Assembly (NCBI GenBank): GCA_013339765.2
Contig: CM023451.1
Coordinates: forward strand, 154,848,623-154,912,622
Origin: Haemaphysalis longicornis
Lineage: Eukaryota; Arthropoda; Arachnida; Ixodida; Ixodidae
Direction of reading: 5' to 3'
DNA: 64,000 nucleotides
The notes beneath the pieces were generated by a model. That model made no database searches and was not told the origin of the DNA. It saw nothing but the letters and a program-made list of their open reading frames with translations. Made by a program: the position numbers and the translations under genes. Below are positions 11,016-22,901 of the stretch, in pieces; positions within the stretch are counted from its first letter, which is position 1, and every line of letters begins with the position of its first letter.

Positions 11016-12295
11016 AGAAGGATGTTGCGACATCTTTCAACAAGGGCAAACATTCATCTTGAGATTTTACGCGCCAAAGATTCACGCTGATGTGACAAAG
11101 TTCCTGTACATTCTACGAAAGCGGTCAGTTTTATCAAGCGAAATTACAGCCTAGGAGAAACGGAATTCTAAAATACTTTTATGCCTTATCGAGTCCTGAG
11201 TCAAGGGGCAGCGAAAATTCGTCGTTCACGGCTGAGAGATTCTTGGACACGCCACCACTTAGCACACAGAGACGGCGTAAGATAAGATCAGTGTGGATTT
11301 AACCGAAACAAAACTTTTCCAATTCTACCTGTCTTGAGTCTTGTGTTAATGCCCACTCTACTAGAGAAGTGAGCCCCCGTGGGATCAGCTGCTTGTGCGA
11401 ATAAAAAGAAATGATGAAGGGGGTGGGGACTAGTAGCTTTGTAGCGGCATGACCAAAAGGTTTACTGTAAGCGCGGAGCACATTGGGGACCTGGCTTGTC
11501 GTAGCTCGGCCGGCGTCAGGCACCAAAGCAGAGACTTCGAAAATATTCCCGCTTCCCTCGTCGGGTTCGAAACTGGGCCCCTCACGTTACGAAGACGATT
11601 TTAGTCCCATTGCGCCACAGAAGCACACACTCCTTATATGCAAATTGTTGAGGGTGATCTTAGCGTTGCGCCGTTACCAGGGAGGCTGTCGTCGCTTGAC
11701 CGCAAATAAGTGCGCAATATTATAAAATAAGGAAAAATCATGAATTAACGCTTATTTACCCCAAATTAATGAAAATTCAATCCAATTTCTCCATAGGCCT
11801 TTTCAGAGACTGTGGCTCTCTCTCTTGACTACTTTCGGTATCAACGCCAGGCTGATACTGAAACTAGTTGAGAGGGTGCCACAGCTCTTCCAGCGAATCC
11901 CTGTTCCGCACTTGACAGCTTTCAAGTTGAGTGGAACTGCTTTAATTTTTATTATTTCATGCCATATTCGCACTCGGCCATGGTTAAACGCTCTGGACAA
12001 GTCCAGTGACAATTTAGTGCGATTCATGTCTTGTGGGGGTAACGTGAATCCTAGCCGGCTCGAATCGAGACGAAAGGGCATTAGCATTTGTGAAACTGCG
12101 TGAATTTTTTTAAACACGTAGGAACATTGGTGTTTCGCTCTGACTCTCAGGCGCTTTATTTTTGCGTGGTTGTCTAAACTTGCCCTGCATTTTGCTTTAG
12201 GGCGTCATTGCCCCCCGCATAGATGGGTGCGCAGGAATTAAACAATGCGGATCCTCGCACTAGGTCTAGCATTTTAGTGCAGCTCACATTTAGTG
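11016..12295. other. Spacer between the 1.07-kb direct repeats
   Basis: A 1.28-kb spacer without gag, protease, reverse transcriptase or integrase motifs. It holds a tRNA-like element (11540-11635, minus strand). I see no primer-binding site directly after copy 1. Confidence 0.7.
11540..11635 (-). mobile_element. tRNA-derived element (SINE-like or pseudo-tRNA)
   Basis: Minus strand: an A box match TGGCGCAATGG and a B box-like AGTTTCGAACC separated by about 40 bases. The pair resembles a tRNA 5' half and T arm but lacks a convincing acceptor stem, so a SINE head or pseudo-tRNA is more likely than a functional tRNA. Confidence 0.5.
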
Positions 12296-13353
12296 TAGCA
12301 CCAACCTGCCCGAAATAAAATATGCAGGTCGCTGACGGAAGATTAGAACCTGAGGCCATTAGCTGCATAATCCACTGAGCTCTGCTCTAGAAAATAATGT
12401 CGAATGGCCCTGGAAGGAAATAAAACGCGACAGAGGTACACAACGAATCGAAAAAAAATGACGTTGGCTTCGAATGAAACGAATGTGACTGCTACAAAGT
12501 GTTGTCCGCAGCGACATCTTTGTCAGCACACGTTGTCTCACCCTGCCTCGTTCTTGAGTGCTCGTGATGACGCTTCGGTCATGGGATGATGATTGGATTT
12601 TTTCGGGCGCAAGACCGACTGAGGGCAAATAGCGCCAAATGATAATTGTTCATTTGAGTGATATGACTACTAAAACATTTCAGTAAAAGTAAACGTAAAA
12701 CCAAACAAAAGTCAGTGAAGATGACTGGTGTAAAGGTCTTCTTGATCCCAACGTAGACTGAATAACCCCAAAAGTCGCATGTTTCGGGTTTGTTGGATCA
12801 AGATACGCACGCTTGTCGCTTTCGTCACTCTCATCGCCTACATTGGCGCGAGTGGGCGACAAGTAGTAGCAACGAGCTTTAACGACTTCTGAACGGCGTT
12901 AAACGCAAGTTACCGCTAATTATATATAGTACACTTTTTACCGTTGACTTTGTTTACATATGCGCAGTTTCGGGGTGGTTAAACTGGTTGAATACGTGGC
13001 GGCAACTCCTTGGAAGGCCGCCACGTCCGAGTATAGAGGCTCTGTTTACACATGCGCTAGAAAAACTGGGCCACGAGTTCTGCGGTGAGGCGCAGACAAA
13101 ACAGAGAAACCGATACGGAGGAGTGCCCCTGACCTTCACTTCGGCGACTGTAGCATACGCGAGCGCGTAAAATAAAACTACATCTTAAAAAAGGATCGAG
13201 GGACGCGTATCGGCTTGAACGTCGCCGCACATCACCGGTTAAAAAACATTTGCATGTTGGCTTCCTGCGTAATTTGGCGATGTGCCAAGTGCCGCTCAGA
13301 CGCGTGGGATTGCAGCGCTCGTGCAATATGCGCACGACCAAGATCAGGGAAAT
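12296..13353. repeat. 1.07-kb direct repeat, copy 2
   Basis: Same orientation as copy 1, offset 2352 bp at the left end. Differences are scattered single bases and a few short indels. After GGGAAAT the sequence diverges at once from the copy 1 flank, giving a sharp right boundary. Confidence 0.9.
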
Positions 13354-14095
<742 letters not shown>

Positions 14096-14640
14096 TATTT
14101 AATAAAAGGCCCTGGGGCCCTCATATTTTGCTGTAAGAATGATCATATTGCCCTGGAGTTATTTTCCTAGCAATGTAAAGGTGTGTGTAGTGAAGCTTAT
14201 TTTAAAGGGGGTCGATGTATAGCGGAGTGACTGGTAAGAATGCTGCACATTATCCGAAAATTCCCATTTTTGAGTTCATCTATTTCGTAAAGAAACTGTG
14301 GCCGCGAACAGTGGGTTTCCGATACACGGCAGCAAGATAGACCGGTCTGGAGATTTTGCGCCGTTTCATCACCAGTAACGGGCATCAGGTTTCATTATAG
14401 TCCTTCCAGAAATGAGCTCCTTACGATTTTCTGCACTACTTCGACGATTCAGCGCTCGGCCGCGGTAGCAGCCGTGATCTTGGAAAGACAACTATGCAAA
14501 AACGCACGCAAATTTCAGCATTCCTAGAAACAAATATTCCAGAACACACTTCGACGATGGCGGATGTCAAATCACCAGTACAAAATTTTAAAAAATTATT
14601 AGCATAGGCGGATGTGTTCCGACGAAATGCACCGTTTACG
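14096..14640. other. No gene recognised
   Basis: No supported feature between the SINE fragment and the GC-rich segment. Confidence 0.45.
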
Positions 14641-15215
14641 TATTCCACCGGCGGTATAACGATCGGCGTGCACCGCTCGCCGGCGCGCTGTAGTCACCGG
14701 TACACAGCGGCCCCATGCCTCAGCCGCGTACGATGCAATGAAAGCAACGTTTCCGCTTAGCTGAGCGCGTACAGTAGCTGCCAGCATTCCTTTTGCCGTC
14801 CAGCTGTACAGGCCGGAAAAGGGGGACCGAGCCGCACGCCACGACGCGAGCTTCGACCCCGTTACAGCGGATCCCGCGATCCCGCCGTCTCCATGGCCGC
14901 GCGCACCGCAGTCCGCGGGGAGCCAAACCGCGCCACAACGCTGCTTTCGCAAAGTGATCAACAATAGCGTTCTTTCACCCGTAGAAATAAAAAAGCAGGG
15001 GCTAACTCACCGGTGTGGTTGCGTGCTTCGGCGGTGGCTAGTAAGTAGAGTAGCGGCACACCGTCGGATCCTGCCGAGCCATGTGAGCCGTGGACCCGAT
15101 CAGCGGGGGAGAAACCGGCGGCGGAGGGGGCTGCTTGCCAAAGCCCGTCGGCGGCGCGCATGGAGGAAGCGGCTCCCGGCTCTCCGCGCTATTGCTGGGA
15201 CTCTGGCTAGTCAGT
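14641..15215. other. GC-rich, CpG-containing segment
   Basis: This stretch is much richer in G, C and CpG than its surroundings. It contains many CG-bearing words such as GGCGCGC and CCGCGCGCACC. It could be a promoter or 5' exon region; it overlaps the candidate minus-strand exon below. Confidence 0.4.
15012..15161 (-). CDS. Candidate 5' exon of an unknown gene (minus strand)
   Basis: On the minus strand an ATG at 15161 opens a frame of about 50 codons (begins MRAADGLWQAAPSAAGF) that reaches a strong splice donor, ACACCG|GTGAGT, at 15011/15012. The segment is GC-rich. I cannot identify the protein and find no matching downstream exon with confidence on the minus strand. It could be a first coding exon, a 5' UTR exon, or chance. 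It is the only place left of 42 kb where codon-like composition and a consensus donor coincide outside transposons. Confidence 0.25.
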
Positions 15216-15443
15216 GAGCGGAAGCGGTTTGACCGGTTAGATAAAAATCAAGACCGACTGCTCTCGCTGAAATATTGTGAAGCGGGCGTCGGGTGGCGGC
15301 TTGGAGATCTGTTCGGATAGAGCTAGAGTTAGTCCGGCCATCTGTAATTATTAATGATGATTAATAATTATCAGTGGTTCTGGCTAGTCAGTGAGCGGTA
15401 GCGGTTTGGCCGGTTGGGTAAAAATCAAGAGAGACTGCTCTCA
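15202..15443. repeat. Duplicated ~65-bp segment with AT palindrome between
   Basis: TCTGGCTAGTCAGTGAGCGG occurs at 15202 and again 177 bp later, each followed by AGCGGTTTG, CCGGTT and TAAAAATCAAGA. Between them lies the palindrome TAATTATTAAT-GATG-ATTAATAATTA (about 15345-15370). Just right, at about 15478-15525, GGGGCCCCGTCACT and AGTGACGGGGCCCC form a further inverted repeat. Confidence 0.75.
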
Positions 15444-16949
15444 ACGCGAGTTGTGTTTCCTCTGGACGGAACTTTAGGGGGCCCCGTCACTGTAGTGCAG
15501 ATTTTAAAGTGACGGGGCCCCGTCACTGTAGTCAGTACCTTTCGATCACGTTACCCAGCCAGCTCATTGGCTGGGCGCCCGCGCACACCTCCGGAAGTCT
15601 GCGTTTGCTTTGAAGCGGTCGGTGTCGTCACATCCGGCAATGAGGTCACCGTCCGGTTGAGCACGTCACGGTTGGCGCGCGGAGCTCGAACCGAGTTTGA
15701 AACCTCGCGTGCGAAAGGAGAAAGTTGTAAGCACATTGCAACATGTAGAAGACGTTATGACCACGATGGTTTAGTCATAATTCTTGTGAGAATTATGCTC
15801 GGGGGTTGCTAGCTAAGTTGAACAAAAAACGCGCTCTTAGCTCTGCTATTTCTTGTGGGCTGACTTAAAGCCAGCTGTTCGTCGTAAACAAATAATACGG
15901 GAAAACGCCACGTGTCATTTGTTGACAGAAACTTGTGACCTTGTTTACAGAAGTCTACAAGGTTGCGGCGAAATGCGTAAAAAGGTGAAATGCGGATCTG
16001 GTGTCCAGCCGTTGAGTTACCCGCACTCATGGAATGGGCGCACTCCATGCTGTACTTTACCCACTAACACGCGAATTCTTCCTTTTTTCTGTACTGACCC
16101 TACAAATACCATTGCGGCGAAAGGTATTCTTGTAGCGCAAACCCGCTGGCTCCGCCTCTTTCATGCAGGCAGGTGCATGCCGTGCAGAGAAGACTCTCTG
16201 TGGAACAACGGGATGGAGTAGTGTCACTGTACAAATTGAAAATTTTTTTTCTCTGCTAAAACAAAAACTATTCTCATTAAACTTTCTGAAATAAACTGCG
16301 ATCATTTGTGTTAGTGAATGGCTTGTATTTGATATTTTTACTACGAGCACAACAATACGCAATTTCAAGGTGAATATGGGCCAGAAAGGAGATTTTTCCA
16401 AGTTTGACAAACGTTTTCTCGCACATTTCACCTTTCCTCAGTGTAAATATAGTTTTTACCAATTTTACACAATGCTGAGATACAGGTACAAATGCTTCAT
16501 TGGCTGAGAGAATGTGCTCGTATTTGCTAAAAATGTTTGAAAACGCTCGACATCGTGTATTTTCTGAATGGCGTAATCGCAGCAAAAAAAAGGGAAAAAT
16601 TTTTTAAAAAATGCGGCGGCATAGAACAGCCCAGGGCCTCAACATGATGTTCACAAAAAATGGTTGCCGTTGTAAGAGAAGTTACTTTTTCATTAATTTT
16701 TTCACAGACGTAAGTTTGCTTTAAACCCTGGAGGTAAAAGGACCGCTAGAAAAAGAACAAAATTTTTCTGGACAAAAACACTTTCAGGGAGCATTGTGGG
16801 CCATGCGAGGATGACCCACAATTTTTACTGAGCGAATCCGTGATGGTTGATTTTACGGCTGGGACGTTGGCATGGAATGACCCAGAAGCTATGATTTTGA
16901 AATGTAAAAGTTATATATTAATAACGCGTGCCGCGTGACCTGAACATGA
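15444..16949. other. No gene recognised
   Basis: Apart from the GGGGCCCC inverted repeat at its left end, I see only short unassigned frames and A/T runs. Confidence 0.45.
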
Positions 16950-17431
16950 CTGATTGATTGTGGGGTTTAATGCGCCGAAACTACCCACGGGGTATGACAG
17001 AGGGAGGGAATAAATTGCTTTACTAGCAAAAAAAAAAAATGCGGAGTAGTGTCCTCATATTATAGAACCCCACTCGTGGTGCCAGCTGCGATGGCCCTTT
17101 CCACCAACTGAAGCTGGTCGTGTGGACTGGAACTGATGATCAAAATTAATCCGGAGCGCCTCGTAGCCCATGTTTTTTGACACCTATGTGTCAAAAAACC
17201 ACGGGTTATGAGGCGCGCCGTATAGTTCCCATGGGCCATGAGGCGCGCCGTAGTATGGGGGCTCTGGATTAATTTTGATCACCGGGGGATTTTTAACGTG
17301 CGCCGAAATCTCAACCCACGGACGTTTTCGCTTTTCGCCTCCTCTGAAAAGCAGCCGCCGAAGGCTGGATTGAATACGCGTCGTTGGGCTCAGTAGCACA
17401 ACGCCGCGTAGCCACTGAGCCACCGCGGCGG
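16950..17431 (-). mobile_element. Rearranged Ruka-like SINE cluster
   Basis: Three pieces are visible. First, a minus-strand tail and 3' end (GATTGATTGTGGGGTTTAA) at 16950-16980. Second, a short plus-strand piece (GATCAAAATTAATCCGGAGC) near 17136. Third, an almost full minus-strand copy at about 17195-17431 whose inner end carries B-box-like and A-box words (the latter read CCACTGAGCCACCGCGG in plus orientation). The 3' end words GAGGCGCGCCGTA occur twice. A hairpin joins the second and third pieces (17157-17217). Confidence 0.75.
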
Positions 17432-18122
17432 GCAACACCTCAAAAGGACGGCACGTGAATACAACAGGTAAATACCAGCTGCGCGGAACCCTGACTGTAA
17501 GGAAGTTGTGGCGTGTGCCAGTGTGCTTGCTGACGTAATCCGCACCGCAAGGCGAAAAAGCGAAAGCGAAGAAAGAGACACACACAAGTGTCAGCTGCGT
17601 CGTGACTCGAATGAAGATCCGATAGGAGAAACTACATTTTGAGAAATAAAGGTTTAATAATAGAGAAATTGAACTGAGGTATCGTGTACGTTCCTTCGCG
17701 CAGATTCGCCCTACGCCCGTCCACCGCGTCAGACGTTCTCTCCCCGTGCTCCTCTGTCCTCGTCTACTGTAACCTCAGTTTTTTTTTTGTTTGTTGTTGT
17801 TGTTGTTTTTTTTTTTTCAATTAGTAAACCTTTTACAATTCCTCCCATTCGATCTTCATTCTAGCCACGACCTAGCTGACACAAGGTATAGCAAAGAAAC
17901 GGAAACGAAGGAAACGATGCAAATGTGATGTTGTTAGGTGCCACAACGCTTTCGCTTTCAAAGCACATGAGCAGAGTTAAGTGCCTCCAGGAATTGTTTT
18001 GTCTGCTTTTCGTGGGTAGATGTATAAGATCTTGATTTGGTAATTAAGTTCACTTTTGTAATTTTGTCGGTTTGTACATTTTTTGCCCTATTTGGTTTCT
18101 TGAAATTCCTTGCGACCGAGTA
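17432..18122. other. No gene recognised; GTT/T-rich tract
   Basis: A T-rich (GTT)n run lies at 17780-17818. Nothing else is supported. Confidence 0.5.
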
Positions 18123-18998
18123 CAGCGGAATCTCGCTGATACGAGTCGGCATATTAGCGTTTTTCGGCTTGGTACATTTTTCTTTTCGTTCCCCACCAAT
18201 TTCGTGCGTTTAATTGCGATCACATTTTTGCCGAAAATTGGATAATACAATCGCGAAATCGTATCTCTACCGACATATCTAGTAATAGCTTATGTTTATT
18301 CTTCGGTATCCTCGCTCAAACCGCATTCCAACAAGCCACGACCTGCGCGTTGCAGAGACACCGAGGGAGCGGAAGCCCCGGGTTTCCGTGCAAGGCTGAC
18401 GATAAGTACAATACACCCCGCCATGTAGCAAGTACGGAGCTTTCAGCACGCGGCCAGCGCGGCGCCTTCGAGCTTCAGTCGCTTTGAGATACCCATACGA
18501 AAAAAAAAAGAAAAAGAAGTTTCTTAGGGCGCATCATCCAGCTCAAGGTCGGACGCTCGCGGGTGGTTAGATAAGCAAGCGAACCGAAACCAAGGAGCAC
18601 TTGCGACGAGAGATGATGCGACTGCATTAGCTAGTGTAATTTAGCGGAGCTACTACCCGCCTGTACGACTTCCTTGGTGCTTCAACCATTCGCAGCCAAA
18701 GAAAATATATGTTGCACGAATTCGCGACGAAAACAGGTAAAAATCACTGTAAAACACGATACTAACCTGGCGAAAGCATTGCGGGTTGCGGAGGGAGTCG
18801 AAAATAACGAACTCAAGCATGCAGACACTTTTCAACATATTATTGCGGAAGAAATACACACGTTTGCTTTCACGCCACAACACGTGTATCCCAGACCGCA
18901 AGGTTCGCTTCTTTTCACAGACGCTGAGGTTCTGGCACCTTCGAACTCCAGGTGTTTACTACTCGCCGATAGAGGTACCGAAAGGCTGCAAGTCAGCC

Positions 18999-19032
18999 CA
19001 CGACCGGCTGTATCGAAATACAGCCGGTCGTG
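18999..19032. other. Perfect 15-bp stem hairpin
   Basis: CACGACCGGCTGTAT, loop CGAA, ATACAGCCGGTCGTG. Both arms match exactly. Confidence 0.95.
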
Positions 19033-19127
19033 AGTCAGCTACCGTCCCGCTATCATATATATACGAAGATTATTTGCTTTCGCAATTCAAACACGTTTCT
19101 CGAGATCTACACTGATGGGTCCCACGC

Positions 19128-19276
19128 AGGGCCGTACCCAGAATTTTTTTCGGGGGTGTTATGAATTTGGGAAGGGGGTAATTTGGCTGAAAGCAACAGT
19201 AAGTATTGTTTACGTGCTGCCTGGAAAAGATTTCGGGAGGGGTTCGAACCCCAAACCCCCCTCTGGATACGGCCCT
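19128..19276. mobile_element. 149-bp MITE with 10-bp target-site duplication
   Basis: Ends AGGGCCGTACCCAGA and, inverted, AGGGCCGTATCCAGA (one mismatch). They are flanked by perfect direct repeats GGTCCCACGC at 19118-19127 and 19277-19286. G-runs and C-runs sit just inside each end (CGGGGG and CCCCCC). It has no coding capacity. Similar GGGCnGTAnCCAG termini followed by poly-T and poly-G are common in invertebrate genomes, by recollection. Confidence 0.85.
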
Positions 19277-20144
19277 GGTCCCACGCTGTTCGTCGCTCGA
19301 TTGGTACTGTGTACGCTGAAGCCACTGACCAAAGAACCGAAGTGCACGGGACGCTGCTTGCCGGCCCAGCGGGCCCGCCTCGGCGGGCCGGGCCAACTTT
19401 GGCCGGGCGGCGACTCTCCGCCGTTTGACATTGTAACGAAACAAACGTTTCGTTACCGGCTACGCCGGCTGACTCCGCAGCCATGATTCGCTATCTATAA
19501 AAAATAAAAATAAAAAAAAAATCTTTGCGATGTCGTCGTGCGACGACAAAGCTTTTTATAGCTTTGCGATGTCGTCGTGCGACGAGGGACTTGGGTCCGA
19601 GAGCGATCGGCTCCGCCGTCGCAACGCAACGAAAAGTGACGGCCGGCTCATCGCTTTGCGACGCCGCGCGACGCGCGAGACGCCAGTGGGAATGTGCGTT
19701 AACCAGAGTGAGCGCAAATTGCGCCTTGATTTCGGCTCGCTTGCTCACAGGGATACATTAACACAACGTCCTATACAACCACCCGCGAGCTTCCGATCTT
19801 GAGCAGGATGATGCGTCGTTAGAAACTTCTTTTCTAAGACGACTGAAGCTCGAAGGCGCCGCGCTGGCCGCGTGCTGAAAGCTCCGTACAGGAGCCGCTC
19901 AAGCGCCGGACCGGCTACGGCACAGGAGCATACGCTTGCAGAGCCGTCGGACGGCACTGCAAGGCCCAGCTAAAGAGCCGTCGGACGGCACTCTAGACAC
20001 TTCGTTACACTAAAGGAAGGCGCGCAATGCTCGTGGCAGACGCGACTTCAGTTCCCGACTCCTCCCACGGACCGTGCTTCCCGCGCAGTGATTTGTTCTC
20101 TTTGTACCTTGTTTCTATGCGCGGCCGTGTTTCCAGGCTTGTGA

Positions 20145-20640
20145 CAACGTCAAAGAAATGCAAGGCGCAAGCGGACATTGTGCGCCAATTAGAAGAGCAC
20201 CCGAAGAGGAAGTGCGTAAAATTGGCAAGCGAGCTATAGACTCCTTGCCAGTGTCAACGCTCAACACTATTGTTGGCCAGTAAGAGCAACTTCTAAAGAA
20301 GCTGCACGTTTTAGGACCTGGTGTAAAACAAATGCGAGGTGGGAATAATAAGTAAAAGGAAAACATCCTACTTACACGGTTCAAGGAAGTTAGAGCGACA
20401 GCTAGGAGTGAACTTCGACGGGTCAGTCCTACGCAAAACAGTTAACAACGTCGCGCTCTACTTGGTTATTTAAAACTTCCAAGCATCCGGAGGCTGCCTT
20501 TACCGATTTACGGAACGACACGGATTGTCGTACAAGGCAATGTCTGCCGCAGCAACAAATACCGCTAGATTGCTTTTTGAACGTTTTAGAAGAATTTACT
20601 CCCGGACATTTAAAGAAGAAAGGGCAGCACCCAAATTGAC
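20145..20640 (+). pseudogene. Tigger/pogo transposase N-terminal remnant (HTH, CENP-B-like)
   Basis: In shifting plus-strand frames the segment gives KKCKAQADIVRQLEEHPKRK, LASEL/SLPVSTLNTIVGQ, LLKKLHVLGPGVKQMRGG, ILLTRFKEVRAT and, further on, NFQASGGCLYRFTERHGLS. The order matches the paired HTH domains of CENP-B/Tigger transposases: first a Psq-type HTH ending in a TVSTIL-like helix, then the CENPB domain with its (G)WLxRFxxRHG signature. Stops and frame changes interrupt it, and the DDE domain is absent after about 20640. Confidence 0.7.
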
Positions 20641-20898
20641 CAGCTACTCTTAATGTTGCTCCATAAAAGTGAGTTGCTGATGGAGCATGCATATTTTCCT
20701 TCATTTTTAACCTATAGGGACCGGGCAGCTGGACGGGTGGCGCCACCACTCGGCGCTCCCCTCGTCAGTGGAATGAGCCGGTGCATTGGACTACACAGCC
20801 TCCCGTTGTTTTTGTCGTGTTTGCTTCGGTGCTTTGTATGTTTTGGTGGCGTTGTGAGCAGACATGTGAGATGAAACGAAGTCTAGACAGATTGTTGG

Positions 20899-21170
20899 GT
20901 TCTTAGATGCAGTAATGACTACGTAAACTTGTCGGACGCGTCTAAAGTTGGGTATCGGCTGCAATGGCATGAGCGCTTTTTGCAGCGATCTGCGCTTCGC
21001 TCCACCCGTTCTCAGTACGAATAAAACTAACTATTATTAGTATTATTTCTTCTTAAATGCACTAACGGCTACGCAAACTTATTGGATGCTTGTAAGGTTG
21101 GGGAAGGGCTACATTGACACGAGCGCTGGCTCCGCGCGATCTGAGTAGGAATAAAACTATTAGCAATATT
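20899..21170. repeat. Diverged tandem duplication (~150-bp units)
   Basis: Unit 1 (from TTCTTAGATGCAGTAATGAC) and unit 2 (from TTCTTAAATGCACTAACGGC) share CTACGnAAACTT, GAGCGCT, GCGATCTG and GnAATAAAACTA. Each ends with an AATAAA-containing word, as retroposed 3' ends often do. Confidence 0.6.
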
Positions 21171-22901
21171 AGAATTCATTTCTACCACTTTAAATTATCT
21201 CCCTGGTTTCAATGACTACGGTTTCCACGCCAGCCTCAGCGCTGGGATACTATTCCACACGTGTGCTTTAAATAGAAAAGCACCTGCATACGAGATGGAT
21301 TACCGTGTAGCCGTAGAAATGTTGCGGTAGTTTGCACTTTCTGTAACCGTAAGCTTTGTACCTTCGGTTTTGGCGAGCGACACTGTGACAGCATGGAGCC
21401 TGAAAGCCGAAGTGGAAATCCCACGTTTTTGGTGGTTTTGTCAAGAGCCAAAGTTATTCGCCAACTCAACAGCCCAGCTACAAACCATCCCTCCTCCCCT
21501 TCTCGTTTTACCACCTGCGTAGAATAAAGGCTGGAACCGATAGTTAAAAATGTGGCAGTTTTAACGTCAGCCGGTGTTTTTTAATGCTTAAGTATTCTGT
21601 ACAGAGTACCTAAAAAATCGTGTAATGCCTGGTGAAGACACCAAAAACGCGCGATTAGTTGCCTCAAATAGTCCTCCACCACAGACACATTTCCGACACG
21701 CTGAAAAAGTTAAAATTTGGAGAGGGGGCATGGAAGTTCAAAATTAAACAGCAAAATCATCTAGCCCTCCGTCTAGGATTATGATGGTTGAAAAAAAAGC
21801 TTTCTTCGTGCGAAATCGAATGGGAAAGGTCAAAGTCAAAGACGCTGCGATCAAAAGACCAAACTGCGTGCTGGTAAAATTCGACGCTTAACTAGTTAAA
21901 GTTTAAATCCAGAAGGCAACCAAGGAAACCCATACGATAGAGCTTTGCGATAAGCCATCATCGTCGTTAGACGATGGTGTGCATGATTTTTCAAGCGTAG
22001 GTGGCAGCTTGTAAACCGACCGCAGCATTCAGTTGTGAAGCTGAGTACAGGTTTCGGGCACCCTCCTGTCTTGCGTCCTCCTGCCACGCAGGAATTGGTT
22101 TTTGAAAAACCATTTACCAACTAGCCAGCAACCATTGCAATTCTTGTAAAGCAATGCTCCCCCACGACAAGCAATGACGTTCTACTATCATGCGGTATTT
22201 ATTCTGTCAACGATTCCCGATGACTGTAGTAAGAGCATTTATGTGAAATTAAACACGTTTCAGCCGTAGGTAATGAAGTTACGGAAGCGTTGTTCGTCAC
22301 AATTTCTGTTTTCAGGTAAATATTAGAAGGCACCCCCGCCAACTTTGTCTTTCGCTTGTGCACGACGCTGTTTCGTCATCAACTGCCAAAGTCCAGCGCC
22401 GCAGCATTCCTGAATCGGTTGCACACACCAGCTCTGCGGGATCATTTAGCTACAATATACTCCTCGATACGCGAAACTGCACGCAGGCAGGAAAAAAATT
22501 TCATGAAGGAAAGAACTTTCACTTCCAGCTTGACTTCAGCTTGTCGCATTGAGCGTCGTCTGCTATTTGTAAATACTGAGTATGGGCGTAAATAACACAC
22601 ATGGCATACCTCGTAACGTCACATCCACGCTCAAGATTTACCGATCTGAAAAACACGTGGGTTACGTACGCTTTGCAAGCCGCACCGCAGAAAAACGACA
22701 GAATGCCATGCACAGCTACGCTGCGCTGACCGCACCGGCATTCCACTGACGAGTGGTTCGCCACGGGCGGCGCTGTTCGCTGAAACGACGGTGGTGCCAT
22801 ACAACGGCCGCCCGGTCCCTATTTGGATGATACGAGTTTCGGACAATACGCGTTTTGATTTTCCGGTTCCCGTGAAAACGAATCAGCGAGATTTCACTAT
22901 A

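Larger units (their letters stand above)
18433..19888. mobile_element. Fold-back element with ~120-bp inverted arms
   Basis: The arms 18433-18571 and 19770-19888 are inverted copies. The outer 49 bp (18433-18481 and 19840-19888, containing GCGGCCAGCGCGGCGCC) are identical. The inner parts (GAAGTTTCTTA, CGCATCATCC, GCTCAAG) have small differences. The interior holds a perfect hairpin (18999-19032), a nested MITE and a repeat of TTTGCGATGTCGTCGTGCG. Confidence 0.8.
18123..22899 (+). mobile_element. Tigger/pogo-like DNA transposon, degenerate, with nested insertions
   Basis: The left end is CAGCGGAATCTCGCTGATAC. The right end, read inward, is TAGTGAAATCTCGCTGATTC. Both are flanked by TA (18121-18122 and 22900-22901). 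These match pogo/Tigger termini (CAGTnnAAYCTCGnTnAT). Inside is a decayed plus-strand transposase N-terminal region (20145-20640). Nested within are a fold-back (18433-19888), which in turn contains a 149-bp MITE (19128-19276). Subterminal sequence GGGACCGGGCnGC...CTCGTCAGTGGAATG appears twice in opposite orientations (about 20716-20775 and 22735-22826), implying internal rearrangement or a second related insertion. Confidence 0.65.

Noticed and set aside
9944..13353. LTR retrotransposon with two LTRs
   Set aside because: No gag/pol remnants, no TG...CA ends, no primer-binding site and no flanking duplication. Kept only as an alternative.
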